Origin: Aquilaria yunnanensis
Lineage: Eukaryota; Streptophyta; Magnoliopsida; Malvales; Thymelaeaceae
DNA: 64,000 bases
Assembly: GCA_039654915.1 (NCBI GenBank)
Contig: CM077600.1
Coordinates: forward strand, 42,144,492 to 42,208,491
Reading direction: 5' to 3'
Shown here: piece by piece, positions 35,400-47,398 of the stretch
How the letters are laid out: each line of letters begins with the position of its first letter
How positions within the stretch are numbered: position 1 is the first letter of the stretch
The notes under the pieces: generated by a model
The model's input: only the letters and a program-made list of their open reading frames with translations
Databases searched by the model: none
What the model was told of the DNA's origin: nothing
Translations under genes and position numbers: made by a program

Positions 35400-35635
35400 G
35401 CAAGATGGACCCCAATTTATGCTTAATTGAGAAATGCATACAATGTGAAGGAAAAATACAAATAAAAGATGGACCCCTAGTTATGCTCATTGAGAAATGC
35501 ACATTGACCCAAATAAATATGCAAAATAAGATGGACCCTAATTCATATATGTGCATACTCATTGAAGCATATACGAGTATCCCATAAAATGGGAAATCAT
35601 GAAAGTGTGCATTATCATTGAAGCATATCAAAAGA
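35400..35635. repeat. Three to four diverged ~70-bp units inside the LTR element
   Basis: AAGATGGACCCC-A-TTATGC then TCATTGAGAAATGCA recurs at about 35402, 35465 and 35528. A fourth partial unit carries cattgaagcatat. The short frames across it on both strands are repeat-derived. Confidence 0.6.
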
Positions 35636-36445
35636 CCGATGAGATAAGAATCACAAATTCAAATATATGATAAATTTATTGGTCTCATCTTGCAGGTTGG
35701 CTGAAAATAAAACCATGGGAAATAAAATTTAAACTCAATGCTTATTACCACCTACAATTATTGACATCATTGCTAGCAACTTGTGGCATGTGATCAATAC
35801 ACCCCAACCTTTGTCACTTATTTATTGTAAAATCTTCAATCGAAGTTAAAGGTTAAAAGTGTTACATCGATGGGGATGAGTTTGAGCCTGAATTAAATGG
35901 AGCTTCCTATGAGAATACCCAACCCAAAAATCAGAGATCCTAAAGCTTGGGTTTTGAATGGGAAAAACTAATCATAGTGAAGCCGTTGAGAAATGCATAA
36001 TCTTAGAGATTTATTTTTTGCCTCATCCCTATGGTATAGATGCATCTATTCTGTAATGATTGTGGGTTGAACATTTGCTCGTAATGAGAATCTGCAGCTC
36101 TTTATTGAGTAGGGTGTCAAAGTTACAGGCATACCTTTGACAGATTTTCACATATATGAGCGTAGGAGTGAGACCACATTGTGGGTTATTACTAAAATCG
36201 CTTATGGAAAAATCAGGATTTGCACATGACTATTAATAGTGCAGACTTATAAGCTCAATGGATACCTGGTTTATTATGTGTGTTAGGTAAACTTGTACCT
36301 GCAAACAACCATAGTTTCAAGGTCGTACCACTACTGGTTGTGGAACAAGGGAGCCGACTGACTAAGTAAAGGTTCAAGGTATCACCACATTTATTATGCA
36401 TAATAAATTGTCTTTACCCATCTATATATCATTTTGGTTTTTATT

Positions 36446-36460
36446 GAAATGGAAAGGGAA
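36446..36460 (+). other. Polypurine tract of the LTR element
   Basis: gaaatggaaagggaa immediately before the 3' LTR, the usual plus-strand priming site. Confidence 0.7.
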
Positions 36461-36461
36461 T

Positions 36462-37119
36462 TGTTGGAGATTTTATTTTAATAAAAAATAATAATACTTA
36501 TTAATAATAAATATTTTTAAGACATTAGCCATTTGTCTCATTAGTGTTTTTTTAACTCTCATTTAGTTACCTTTTAAAGCATATAAATGTAGAAATTAAG
36601 AGTTCAAATGACTAGGAGTTTAATGGGGTGATTATGGCTCATAAATGTGATTGTATATATATATGTTTGTTTTATCTTTTTTTTTATATACACATTCTTG
36701 GCCTCTCCATCTCTCCAATTTTTTAGATTGTTTCATAAAAATTATTTTTTCTATATATCTCTAAATTATATTGGATAAAGAAATGTGTGGGTGGAGATTT
36801 ACTTTACAACAATCCACGTGTATGTAGAGTTACAACAAGATGGTTGGGTTGTTTTATTCTAAGGGTGATGTGATTGAGACCGCTGCATTGGTATGACATG
36901 AAACGTTCAAAAGAAAGTAGATAGCCCCACAACTCACCCTAATAACTCTTGATATATAGGTAATATTTTTTTTATTTCTTATCTATTTCATTCTCTAATA
37001 TGTATTAATTTTGTATTACAAAACTGTTTAATTACATGTCATCAATAAGATTAAATTTTATTTAAATTTTATATTTTATTATTTATGAATTTCTAATATT
37101 TTTACGTTGCAGCAACAAT
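36462..37119 (+). repeat. 3' LTR
   Basis: 658 bp, starts TGTTGGAGATTTT, ends CAACAAT. It lacks the MITE seen in the 5' LTR. It ends directly against the second copy of the flanking ATATTA. Confidence 0.82.
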
Positions 37120-37202
37120 ATATTACCGTCACTGCTTGCCTTTAAATTACATTGCCAGTAGGCCTCTGAATTTCGGTACCACCGCCGCTTGCTTTCGAGA
37201 CC

Positions 37203-37397
37203 TTGTCATCGCCGGTCACTTCCAAGCTCCAGATTGCGGGCAATCATTGCTCATCTCCGAAACTGAAGACAATTGCTCGATCGGGTTTCTCCAAATCTAA
37301 CAACATCTCATCTTTTCTCAAAGTCGTCGTCATTGTCGTCATTTTAGTCTTTTCTTCTCTGGTTGTTGTCGGCATTCGGAAGGTGCAAAGTTTCTAA
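37203..37397 (+). CDS. Unrecognised short ORF, doubtful
   Basis: 64 codons in a GC-richer patch (37130-37400) just after the LTR element. The N-terminal half is basic and Ser-rich. The C-terminal half has one hydrophobic stretch (VVVIVVILVFSSLVVVGI) that could be a membrane helix. No family is recognised and no upstream promoter can be argued. It may be the remainder of a gene interrupted by the LTR insertion, or chance. Confidence 0.15.
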   Translation: MSSPVTSKLQIAGNHCSSPKLKTIARSGFSKSNNISSFLKVVVIVVILVFSSLVVVGIRKVQSF

Positions 37398-37399
37398 AA

Positions 37400-38303
37400 T
37401 CTGGGCTAAGGCATGATGGTTATCAACAAAGTAAAAAATGGTCAAATTAAAAAGATTACGCCTAACCTCCGTATCTAGAAAATATTAAACCCGTCACAGC
37501 ATATAGCAGGGTCAGTCCATGCACTCTTTTTATACTTTTCGAAGATAAGAAATCACCACCTCATAATTTTATATGATGGGAATGGGATAATGAATTGTTA
37601 AGCAATCTGTGTCAAATCCGTCATTTTCAATTCCCATAAAGAATACATCTCTTTCTTTGTTAGACAATTGCTTGGTAGTCACCTTTATAATATATTTTTT
37701 TCTTTCTCTAATAAATAGAAGCATTTGTAAAACGTATAAATAAGAAAATACTATATGATCTAATGAAAACAAAAAAATATCTACCTTTTAGGAACTTTAA
37801 AGACTACGAATAAACATTATTCACCTTCACAATAAATTTGGCGACCAGCCTAGCAAGCTTTATCAGCGTCAAGGAACAGTTTCGCGCCTCCAACTTTATC
37901 TCCTCAATTCTCCCTGCCAACTCATTTCAAAAGGAAATCAGAGAGAGAGAGAGAGGTATTGGCATTCCCTTAACTGACACACTTTAAGGATAAGATGTGA
38001 TAGATTTTTCATTTTTAGGAAGTTAGTCATAATCTTTTACATATGGATTATAGAATATGTCTCTAACCTTTTAATGTAATACAGTGATAACATATGATAG
38101 TTAAAATTATCATTGTTTACTTCCATTTAAATTTTAAATTAGGGATAAAATAAACAAGATTTAATTTAAATTAACTCATAAATCAGATAACTATAGTTTG
38201 AAAATGAAAATAATCCAATCAAAAATTACAAAAAAGAATATTATCTGATACAATAATTTAAAAATAAAATTATCAAATACTAATTCAAATTTTGTGACAG
38301 ATA
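37400..38303. other. Intergenic, no gene
   Basis: AT-rich; a short GA run occurs near 37942. Nothing else supportable. Confidence 0.5.
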
Positions 38304-38544
38304 CTCCATTTGTCTCGCAATGCTTGTTTCCTTTACTGTTCACAACAATTAATTTATAATTTTCTTTCTTTTAAAATTTCTTATAGAAATATAATTTTTT
38401 TATATGAAATTGGTACTTTAAAAACTTTAGATTACAAATATGATTTTTAAATATTTTTATAATACAAAATTAATTTGAATATATTTAAGTCAAATTTTAC
38501 TCAAATAAAGGTAAAAGGACCATATTTTTGTGAAACAGAGGAAG
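38304..38544. mobile_element. Stowaway-like MITE
   Basis: CTCCATTTGTCTCGCAATGC at the left and, inverted, CTTCCTCTGTTTCACAAAAA. TA on both sides (38302-38303, 38545-38546). Interior phrases (ttcacaacaattaattta) recur at 52950. Confidence 0.75.
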
Positions 38545-38794
38545 TATTATTTTTATTTAAACTTTTATTGAAAGTTCATGTTTCACAACAATTTCACTCA
38601 CTAAGTACTTAATACTTAAAATCTGTAAATGAAGGAAGTTAATGAATATAACTCTGAAAGATTTGGACTATATTGCCAAATTAATTGAAGAGTCCTTGTT
38701 CCATTCTGTCTTCAATCTTTCTGTTTCTAGCAATTACATTTCCTGCCAAATTATTTTGCAAAGTTGAAGAAACAATTTCAAAAGGAATTAATTT

Positions 38795-40380
38795 TTTTCT
38801 AAACTGCAAAAATTTTATTAAAAAAAGGAGAAATACAAAAATCTATAGCCAAGAGCTAGAACAAATACAAGTCAAAATTTAGAACAACAAAACCAAAAAC
38901 GCCTCTACGCCTCTAAAGCCCTCACCTCCACTTCCAAAGATAACCCACAACAAAACCCTTAAAAGTCCTTCAACCTTACTTAGCAAGATCCCGATTCATA
39001 ACGCACAAATTACTCACTAAATATCATTAAACCTTGATACCCCATACCAATCCCCCCAACTCATTTCAAAAGGACAAGTTTTTCCTATGATCGCCTACCT
39101 TATCAATACTCTTTTTCCAACCTTTAACATTGTAAAATTCATCATACATTTCAAAGGTCAACTCTTCACATCCTTCAAAAGATACCCCTACCAATTTATT
39201 GACTTTATCAACTCGTCTCCTTAGCCGAGAACCTTTTAACTTTGTTGTCAATGGCATTTTTGCCATAGATTCAAAACACCTTAAAATCTTGCATACCTAA
39301 CTTATCTAAAACCTTCAAAATTGGTGGGATTCCCGAAAAGATTAAATAAGAAGCATCATTATCAACAACATTTATATTCTCCCTCACACAACAAGGAACT
39401 GACCTACAATTCTTACTCACATGAGAAGCAAGACCCGAACACATCTTTTTTTGACCTGAGTTTGATTCGTGAATTTCCCTAATTGTACCAATCTTACCTA
39501 TACGTTGTGCAATCCCACAAACCAGTGCTTCTATGACCGAATCCATATGAACTTCTTCATCCAAATCTAACTAAGTCCCCATTTGAACTTGAAAACTGTT
39601 CGCTGATACTAAATCCCAACCACAACGTTGAATCAGGCGAACCGATGGGTTCTCCTCTACATATTCTCAATCATACGTGACTCGTGACTTTCCAGAAAAA
39701 GTATCCAAATCAGATATAGAAATCTGCGCTTCCTAAACTTGGGTAATTGGTGGAGTATGAGAAGATTCGGGTTCAAGCCCTTCCTTAGGGCCAGGTTCCA
39801 AAATTACCTCATAATCCTATTGAAAAACCCCACCCTTAACACCACTAGAAATACATTTTTATAAATACATTTTTATGGTGGAACAGGCTTACAATTCCCA
39901 AGCCCACTTAAACTCTCCTTTAATAAATCAAAAGAATTTGGGTTAAGTAACTCAACTGGAGCCCGTTTTGAGGATATATCCATTCCTAAAGAAGACCCAG
40001 ACTTGGGCCCAAAATTCTGGGAAGATCTAGGTTGAGCCCAAATCCACTCCACCCACATTTTCGTTTATTCTTTCTTTAATCCTACTATTGCAGTTGTCGT
40101 CTTAGAAAATTTGGCCACTTGTCTAATGACATCCAACATGATTTTTAACACAGAATTGCAGTAAGGGCAAGGGATAAGTGATGATAATATATGACATTTA
40201 CCTAACACTAACCCAAAAGCTTTAATAAATCTGGCAATTGATAGTGACGATAATATATGACATTTACCCGACTCTGACCTAAAAGCTTCGATAGATCTGG
40301 CAGTTGATGTGCCGGTAAGCTCATTTTTATCACCACCCAAAACATCATATACAACCACCTTCGATCCCTAAAACTGATTA
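38795..40380 (-). pseudogene. Probable LINE relic, minus strand
   Basis: The minus-strand 3' end reads ...TTTTTGCAGTTTAG plus A-rich tail. Just upstream is ctagctcttggctata, giving a TAGC-TCTTG-GCTA hairpin (38846-38858) like the other LINE tails. Upstream the minus strand is open in long patches (39066-39266, 39271-39564, 39873-40058, 40065-40358). They encode basic, ORF1-like peptides, for example LRRRVDKVNKLVG and YDEFYNVKGWKKS, which I cannot assign to a domain. Stops and frame changes separate the patches. The tail assignment is fairly good; that the body belongs to the same LINE is inference. Confidence 0.45.
40178..40309. repeat. 66-bp tandem duplication
   Basis: 40178-40243 and 40244-40309 are two adjacent 66-bp copies (gtgaYgataatatatgacat...ttgat). 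On the minus strand they duplicate 22 codons in phase, including GKCHILSSL twice. Confidence 0.88.
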
Positions 40381-41769
40381 GCAAGATTCGACACTGCAGT
40401 GCTCAAGCGCCACCAACCACCTGCCTTTCATCCTTCCAGAATAAATATCTTCCTTCGACATGCTCCTCATGATCATGAAAATCCAAAGGAACCGCTTACC
40501 GAATTGCCTTTGAGAGCCACTTCAACTTTTCTGCCCCTTGACTGGTGGTGCCGCCTTCATGGGTTTTCCCCTTTCTCAAACCGGAAATCTCTCCAAACTC
40601 CTACCCCTCTAGTAGACTTCATTCCTCTCCAAAACCAGTGACGAACTATAATGTTTACCAAATTCGGATACTTTCAACACTTTCTCATAATTTATTGTTT
40701 CAATAATAAAGCAAAGTCATTGCCATTACACTAGAATACAAGCCCTCCTTTCGATCTGGAATGGCATAACCATCCCGCCTATCTTGAAGACAGATGAAAT
40801 CTCGCTCGGTAACCAGCCAAAAGCTGAAACCGGCCAACAACACAAAAGAGGCGAAGAGTCAGATAAAATTGAAGTTTAAAGTTTAGAGAGAAGATAGAGC
40901 TTATTTCTCTAGGATTTCTTTGATGTTATCTCATTCAAAAGCAATTAAATAGCAGTCAATTTAGTTCTTCCCTTTTCTCTTTCCCTGTATCATCTCTTGC
41001 CTTGATCTTTAAACAGGAGAGTTTGAATTTTTTATTCACTTTGAACAAGTTTTGATTTGTTTTCCATTTTTAATCTAAACAAATCATCCCTTTCCAAATT
41101 AACCATTTTTCCCACTTTGATTCTCCTCCCTTCAAGCTCTCATCGATAATGTAATTCCATCTTCGATTTCAGAATAGATTGCATACCTAGCATGAGTTGT
41201 TCTCATGGTTTCTCCTATTCTCTCTCTTTATCTTTCTCTCTCTCTACAGTTATGAACTAAACCTAGATTGGGATTCAATATTTTTTAAATAATAGAAAAA
41301 TTATTAAATAGAGATAATAAGTTGCAAAATGAAAGAGAGCTCGTAAGTAGCTAAACTCATTCAAAATCATTAGCTTCTTGGCTCCTTAAAAAATTAATGA
41401 TTTCAAAGCTCTACCTATTCCTAACCTTAACAACTAGCACATGGGTTTTGAATCCAATCAAGCCAAGAACACCTAGCTTTTGTGAACCTATTCCTGATCC
41501 AAAAGAAAGGTAAAGCCTAAACATCCCCCACTAAATTTTCTTGCTCTCTACATTTTCATCTAGTTCCGGTTCATTTTCCTATTTCTTTCAATTTTAGTTG
41601 TCCTACTTGTTGATTTCTTATGTTCTTGAATTTTCTAGCATTTTAGTCTTGTGGTTCAGTCATTTTTTTTATTTTTTTCATGTATGAAAAAAAGTTTATG
41701 ATTATACATCCTTTCTTATATATACTTTTTATCACAATGGATGTTGAATCCTTTATCTGTTTTTCCTGA
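40381..41769. other. Unassigned, possibly more of the LINE relic
   Basis: 40400-40640 is GC-richer and open on both strands without a recognisable domain. 40640-41769 has no coding signal; it carries CT-rich patches such as ctctctcttta at 41220. Confidence 0.35.
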
Positions 41770-43208
41770 TAAATGTCATTTTATATGGTCAAAATTGTTG
41801 ACTTTTTAAAAAATTTGAGTGTCTCTTTTTACATCAACACACTACATTTTATGTCATTTCTTACTTTAGACTTTCATTTTGTAGGATGGATAAGGAAATC
41901 CAAGCATCGGACCAATTTAGAAGTGAGCAAAATGAAAAAACACAAAAAGTTTGGATGAACAGTTCATTGGGGTTGTAGCTCCATAGTTCAAAGATTTTGG
42001 AAGCTGAAATTATGTCATGGGCACTGTGGTGGTTGTAACCTTTGAGCTTTGGGCGTTCCAGCACCAAGTGACCTCTTTGGGTACGCCAATGCCCCTGCAC
42101 CATGATGAAAATGGTCCCTTGCCTTTAATTTGAATATAAGCATATTATTGGCCAAGGAATTTTATCCAAATTGGTAAGTGAATGACGAAGACACCTCCAA
42201 GAGAAAAAAAAAATAGAACCAACCATAAGACAATGGGGCATTCTCTTTTTCCTCTAAGCTTGCGCTAAGTATTCACCACCTTTTTTCTTGCATTTTTTCA
42301 TCTTCTTGTGTGGAGCACTCTTGGGCATTACTTGGAGAAGACTTGGAGCACTTGAAGACATACATGATTTTAAGGAATTAGGCATTTATAGGCTTTGGGT
42401 TCCTTTTTCCTTTATTCTCTTTATTTTGAACATGCATGGTCTTTATTTCATTTCTATGATTATGTTTAGCTTAGTTATGGAGAAGTCTTATTTAGCACTT
42501 TCTATGGATGTAGCTGCTTAGATTGGTTATGTTAAATAAATTTATGGTTAAATGATATTATTTTTCTATCAAATGCTTGTTTATTCTTCTCTTAAGCTTA
42601 TTGTTATGTTAGCTTATTGATGGCCGCAATTGGTTATATCATGAATTGTTTATAAACTCTTGGAAAACATTAAAAGTTATTGGACTTAAGAGAAGGGTCT
42701 AATGGCTATGGGCTTGTAGGGAAATTACTCTAAGTCATTAAGTAAAGGTAAATTGAACTCTAATGCCTCTTCCTAAGCTTGTAATTAGATGAAAATCTTT
42801 ATTATGTTTAGGTTAGAGAGATTAATTTTGTTACTTGGAAAAGTAAGAATTCAATTGAGTAACTTTACCAATAAGCATTGAAAACTCACTTACTCACTTG
42901 AATTCATCATTTAATCAAGACAAGTAGTAAACTCATAGGAAGTGTGCTTTAGTAAGTTGATAAAATCTACAAATTTACATTGTATTCTTGCAACCTAGGT
43001 TAGTAGCACTTCACTTAGCTAAGTTTAGTTACTTATTTATCTAACATAAATCTTCATTCAACTTTGACTGTTTAGCTAAAGTTAACTTAAAGTAGTGGTA
43101 CTTGGCAGACAATTCAATGAATCATTTTAGGAACAATATTATTTTTCACCAAACTTCAACGTTCTTCGTGTGCTTGCAGTTAGGGTTTAAAATTCATAGC
43201 ACTACCCT
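41770..43208 (+). mobile_element. LTR of Athila/Tat-like element (copy C)
   Basis: Matches copy D (50750-52232) over its length at roughly 75-80% by eye: gcactttctatggatgtagct, tttattcttctct-agctta, aactcttggaaaa, gtctaatggctatgg-cttg and gtagtggtacttggca. The start and terminal dinucleotides are uncertain. Short frames here are not genes. Confidence 0.6.
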
Positions 43209-43765
43209 CTTTTATTCTATGTTCATTGATGAAGTTATGCCCTCAAGTATCCAAGTAGGTTTTATAATGATATTTGAATATTAAAATAACTAGCCATGTT
43301 TTAGTTTTATTTTTTGGGTTTTAGCTTACCAAGGTAAAATAACATTCGCATTGAGTTAGAATTTTGTTATGTAGTCACATCTTCTTTTCCAAACAGTGTG
43401 ATAGACTTCTATTTTTTTTTTTTTGTATTGAACTTCTCACTTAGCCCAATTCATTTTCATTAATTCGAAACCCCTAGATAATGTCTTGACATGTTCCTTT
43501 ACTCTCTAGGTAGATCTGGCCTAATCAAAGTTAATTGACTCACATGGAGCTCTAACCTAAAGACAACTGCTTTTTCATTCACTTGTTTTAGTGTGCTTTC
43601 TTATGCAAATCTTGAAAACATTAAGCACTCATAATGACAAGTTATAACCTAAATTCTCTCAACTACATAAAGCTAAAGCAAAATTTTTATCGCATCCATG
43701 AGTATCATCTTTTAGGATCTCTATTATTATTAATCTGTGAGTTTTACACTCAGTTCATTTTAATT
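43209..43765. other. Between LTR C and a MITE, no gene
   Basis: No pol or gag motif is visible. Possibly eroded internal sequence of the C-D element. Confidence 0.35.
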
Positions 43766-44085
43766 TAATTCAACTAACTTATTTTTATTTTTGTATTTTT
43801 TTTTACTTGAAACCAATTTCATTTGAAAACTAATATTATGTGGCTACAATAATTCATTAGAAAGCAAATTTTCACGTTGTTAAATTTTTATGAATTTTTC
43901 TTTTTTTAATACTTTAAACTAGAAAAAAATATAAAAAAAAATTAGTAAGATTACAAAAATTATATTTTTAATGGATTATTACAGCTACATAATATTGGCT
44001 TTTAATTAAAATTAGTTCTGGATAAAAAAGACATAAAAATAAAAATAAATCATTTTGGAGCTAATTGACTTAAATTAAGACAAAC
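43766..44085. mobile_element. MITE family 2, copy 3
   Basis: Left core CTAATATTATGTGGCTACAATAA and right inverted core ttacagctacataatattgg, with outer arms caactaacttatttttattt / aaataaaaataaatcattttgg. Same layout as 15378-15715. Confidence 0.72.
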
Positions 44086-44573
44086 TAGGTGTTAATTGCC
44101 TTCATTATGTATTGTCTCATCATATAAAATCCTATGCAAAAACAATCTCTTGCAAAAGAAGCTCCCAAGAATTTCCTTCTTTGGAGCACCAACACTTTCT
44201 CATTTAGGATTAGTTTTAATAAACAGGATTTTGACTTATCATCCTTAGAAGGTAAATCTGCATAAAGTGTCTTATTTTTTTTTTATGATTGGTTGTTACT
44301 GATAGTATTTTTTGTTGTGGTTTATGCTCACTTAGCTCTAATTATTTACACAAAGAATATCAGTAGAGGATATTGGCTAGTGTTGTATAATTTGAAGACT
44401 TTGGCCTCTATTCAATCAAGACTTAATTGGATCTTTTTAGAGCTATTTAATATGTATTCTTAACATGAGTAGTGATAAGTTTTTTTTTTTTATAATTTGT
44501 TCTTTATTTTTTAGATTATTTATTACATGTTTTATTCCCAACATTTAGGAAACTATGGCAGCCATGTATTTAA
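44086..44573. other. AT-rich, no gene
   Basis: No supportable feature. Confidence 0.5.
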
Positions 44574-45437
44574 TGATAGTCACATGAGTTCCTATGTATT
44601 TTCCTTCCCTTTTGTGCTTTAAATTATTTTATTTTGCTAGTACGTAGTATTTTTTTTAGTGTTGTAGGTTATATTCCACCTCTGGAAGGCTTCAATGAAC
44701 AAAAAGGAGAATGTGCAACTAAATTGGACAAGGAAGCAAAGCTGGAGAACCTGGGAGCAAAAAGAAGCTGAAAACACAAGAAGTGCGATCACACTTCTAA
44801 TGGAAAAAAAGACCCAAGGAGTTTAAATGCGATGGCACCTTAGAAAATGTGACCCCATTTTGTCAGCTACAATTAAAAGTGCAACCGCATTCACAGAGGT
44901 GTGATCGCACCTTACACTCGGTCAAGAAGAGGACCACTTTTTCAAAGAAGTGTTTTTTTAAGTTTGAGGGCCTACTTTCTTCTCATACCAAGCTTACCAT
45001 TGGAAGATTTTTTGGAAGATAAAAATGGATAAAGCTCAAGCCTTGTATTTGTATCATTTTTAGCTAGGGTTTGAATCATCATATTCACTTGCAGCCTCCT
45101 TAAAGAACTTGGAAGTATTTTTTAGGATTCTTATGTTCATCGTCTTGGAATATTTGGATTTTGGAAAAAGAACTAGAAGTTGCCTTAGAGATCAAGTCAT
45201 TGAGTCTACAAGGGGTTCTTGGTTCATTCCTTCATCTTTTTCTTTCTTTGATTTGGTGAATTTGTGTTGAATCCAAGCATAATGTTTCCTCTTCTTATTG
45301 CTATGGAGTAGTTTGTTTTACATTTTTTTATGGTTGTAGTTACTTGACATTGGATTTTTTTGGTTGAATACAAGATTGGGTATTTACTTTCCCTCTTTAA
45401 AGCTTATTCATGTTTTGCCTTGTGCTAAATTTTTAAG
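44574..45437 (+). mobile_element. 5' LTR remnant (copy A)
   Basis: Starts TGATAGTCACATGAGTTCC exactly as copy B at 47177. It follows B through repeated gcgatcacac words and the ctttgatttggtgaatttgt block to about 45437, where the match stops. Compared with B it lacks the last ~600 bases of the LTR and any primer-binding site. Confidence 0.65.
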
Positions 45438-45772
45438 GAATTTCACAAGCATTGTGCTAATTTTGCCCATGAACCTTTAAGAAACAAGTTTGACCATATG
45501 TTCATGTATGATGTTTTGGACTAAAATATGGCTTTGTGTGTTGGTTTAATTAGTTGATTCATTGCTTAGTTCACATATATGAGTAACTTACTTCATTCTT
45601 AAACTAGCAATTGCTTTTAGATGTTTGCTTTACTAGTTCTAAATGCATGCAACTGTGGTTCACACGCAATGTTTGATTAATCTCTATTTCTTTCCAACTT
45701 GTTGTTAAGTACTTTAAATCACTTTCTTGGCTTCAAAGTAGCTTTGATTATTAGTAGTGTTCATGTTAACTT

Positions 45773-46640
45773 TTGGTCATTATAGAACTCATGGGTGATA
45801 GAAGCATGAAAAAAGGCAAAGCACCAACAAACTCAAGCTTTGATGCTGAACGCTTTATATCTCATAGAGCACAAGAGCTTTTTGAAAACTCACTAGGGCA
45901 ACAGGTCACACACCAAGTTGGCTTTAATTATCGAGATCACTCCAATGATGATTTTGTGGAAAAGGTCAATTGTAGGCAATTGGTGACTTTTGCCGTGATA
46001 CCAAGATATGCGTTAATGACTTTAGTAAGAAAATTCTATACTAATGCCTTTGAAGTAGTTCAGCCCTTTTGTGAGTCCATAAGTACAAGGATTCGAGGTT
46101 AAAAGTTCACTATCAATGCTAATGTCATCAATGCTTTTTTATCATGCTTCAATATTCAAAGGAAAAACCAAAGAAAGTAGCGCTTACGGACTTGGCTTTC
46201 ATATTGTGTGGAAGAGCAGTAGAATAGACATAGCAACCGAGGGTGCCAACCACATTTCCCTATAAATCTCATGCGCCAAGACCTTCAAGCTTGGAATGAG
46301 TTACTCAAGTTCAAGTCTTCTCCCCACCACATATTCCCAAGATGTCATAATTGAAAAGTTTGAGATTCTTTTTGCTATCGTCAATTATGGTCCTATCAAC
46401 CATTAAAAAAATCATATTTAGAAGCATTGCCAAGGTTGTATGGGACCACACTGTCAATATAGTCTTCCCTGAACTTCTCACCAAGTTGTTTAAGGAAAAA
46501 GGAATCATCCTCCCTAATGATGTGCTTGGAGTAGTCCCTACGAACACGGGCATTAAGACTAGCTCTTTTGTCCAAGTCAGGAAAACAGGTCATGGATGGC
46601 CAAGGAAAAGCTCTTGCTAATAGTAGTAGTAGTAGTAGTA
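45773..46640 (+). pseudogene. Broken retrotransposon ORF ('putative plant transposon protein' domain)
   Basis: The first frame reads FDAERFISHRAQELFENSL, AVIPRYALMTLVRKFYTNA and STRIRG-stop-KFTINANVINAFL. This resembles the 'putative plant transposon protein' domain found in Athila/Tat-related LTR elements (pattern FVS..A..WF, LVREFYAN, VRGV.F....IN.FL). After frameshifts a later part reads KIIFRSIAKVVWDHTVNIVFPELLTKLF and VPTNTGIKTSSF, matching the domain's end. An AGT/AGC-rich simple repeat follows. It lies between LTR copies A and B. No polymerase is present, so the element was non-autonomous or heavily deleted. Confidence 0.62.
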
Positions 46641-46696
46641 GCAACAACAACAACAGTAATAGTAGTAGTAGTAATAGTAGTAGTAGTAGTATTGAA
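46619..46696. repeat. (TAG)n/(CAA)n microsatellite
   Basis: Runs of TAG, then CAA, then TAG again with a few TAA units. It probably began as a Ser/Asn repeat in the preceding frame. Confidence 0.92.
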
Positions 46697-47312
46697 TAAA
46701 GAGGCTTAGGTGTTTAGAGAATCTAATGTCCACCATTATGTGTACAAGCATTGCTAGTTTCCTTAGCTTTACCATAAAAAGCCTTTAGACGATTCCCACA
46801 TTCACCAGACTAGACCTTCTTTCAACCTTGTAAAAAGACCATCCGACCTTTGTTTACATGCAAATTCCTTCGTGAAAATTAGTGGAGGAAAGATGGATCC
46901 CCCACTAAGGTTATAAAGAAAGAACACAAAGCAAAGCCACTAAAGTAACTCCACCTTTAAAACAAAGTGCAAACACTTAGGGATCACCCTCTACCTTTAC
47001 TAACAAGGATTTCACTTTTTTTTTCTTTCATTAATTTCTCCCAATGTAAGTGTGTTAAGGTAGTATTTTCATAATGTGGTGTGTATGAGTTGTTAACTTG
47101 TATGTTTTGGTTGGTTTTCATGTGGTTTATTAGGCTGTATTTGCTAGGGACTAACAAATATTTAACTATGAGGGTGTGATAGTCACATGAGTTCCTATGT
47201 ATTTTCCCCTACTTTTGTGTTTTAAATTATTTTATTTTGCTAGTACTTTGTATTGTTTGAGTGTTGTAGTTTGCATTTTGCCTCTGGAGGGCTTTAACGA
47301 ACAAAGGGGAGA

Positions 47313-47398
47313 ACTTGAGGCTAAATTGGATAAGGAAGCAAAGCTGAAGGAGTTAGGAGCATAAGGAAGCTGAAAAGACAAAAAGTTCGATCGCACAT
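47313..47398 (+). repeat. 86-bp flanking duplication, left copy
   Basis: acttgaggctaaattgga...ttcgatcgcacat, ending exactly at the first base pair of the solo LTR. Identical to 49243-49328 except one C/T. Confidence 0.95.

Larger units (their letters stand above)
33041..37119 (+). mobile_element. Non-autonomous LTR retrotransposon
   Basis: Two direct LTRs (33041-33993 and 36462-37119) start TGTTGGAGATTTT and end CAACAAT. The first is 658 bp once the 295 bp of MITE plus TA is removed, and the second is 658 bp. A purine tract gaaatggaaagggaa (36446-36460) lies just before the second LTR. Flanks share ATATTA (33035-33040, 37120-37125). The 2.5-kb interior has only short unrecognised frames and no gag or pol, so the element is a LARD/TRIM-like dependent. 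A primer-binding site complementary to a known tRNA was not recognised, and the ends are not the usual TG...CA. Confidence 0.8.

Noticed and set aside
46396..46653. 85-codon antisense frame with a poly-Leu start
   Set aside because: Antisense of a TAG/CAA microsatellite and of the retrotransposon frame on the plus strand.
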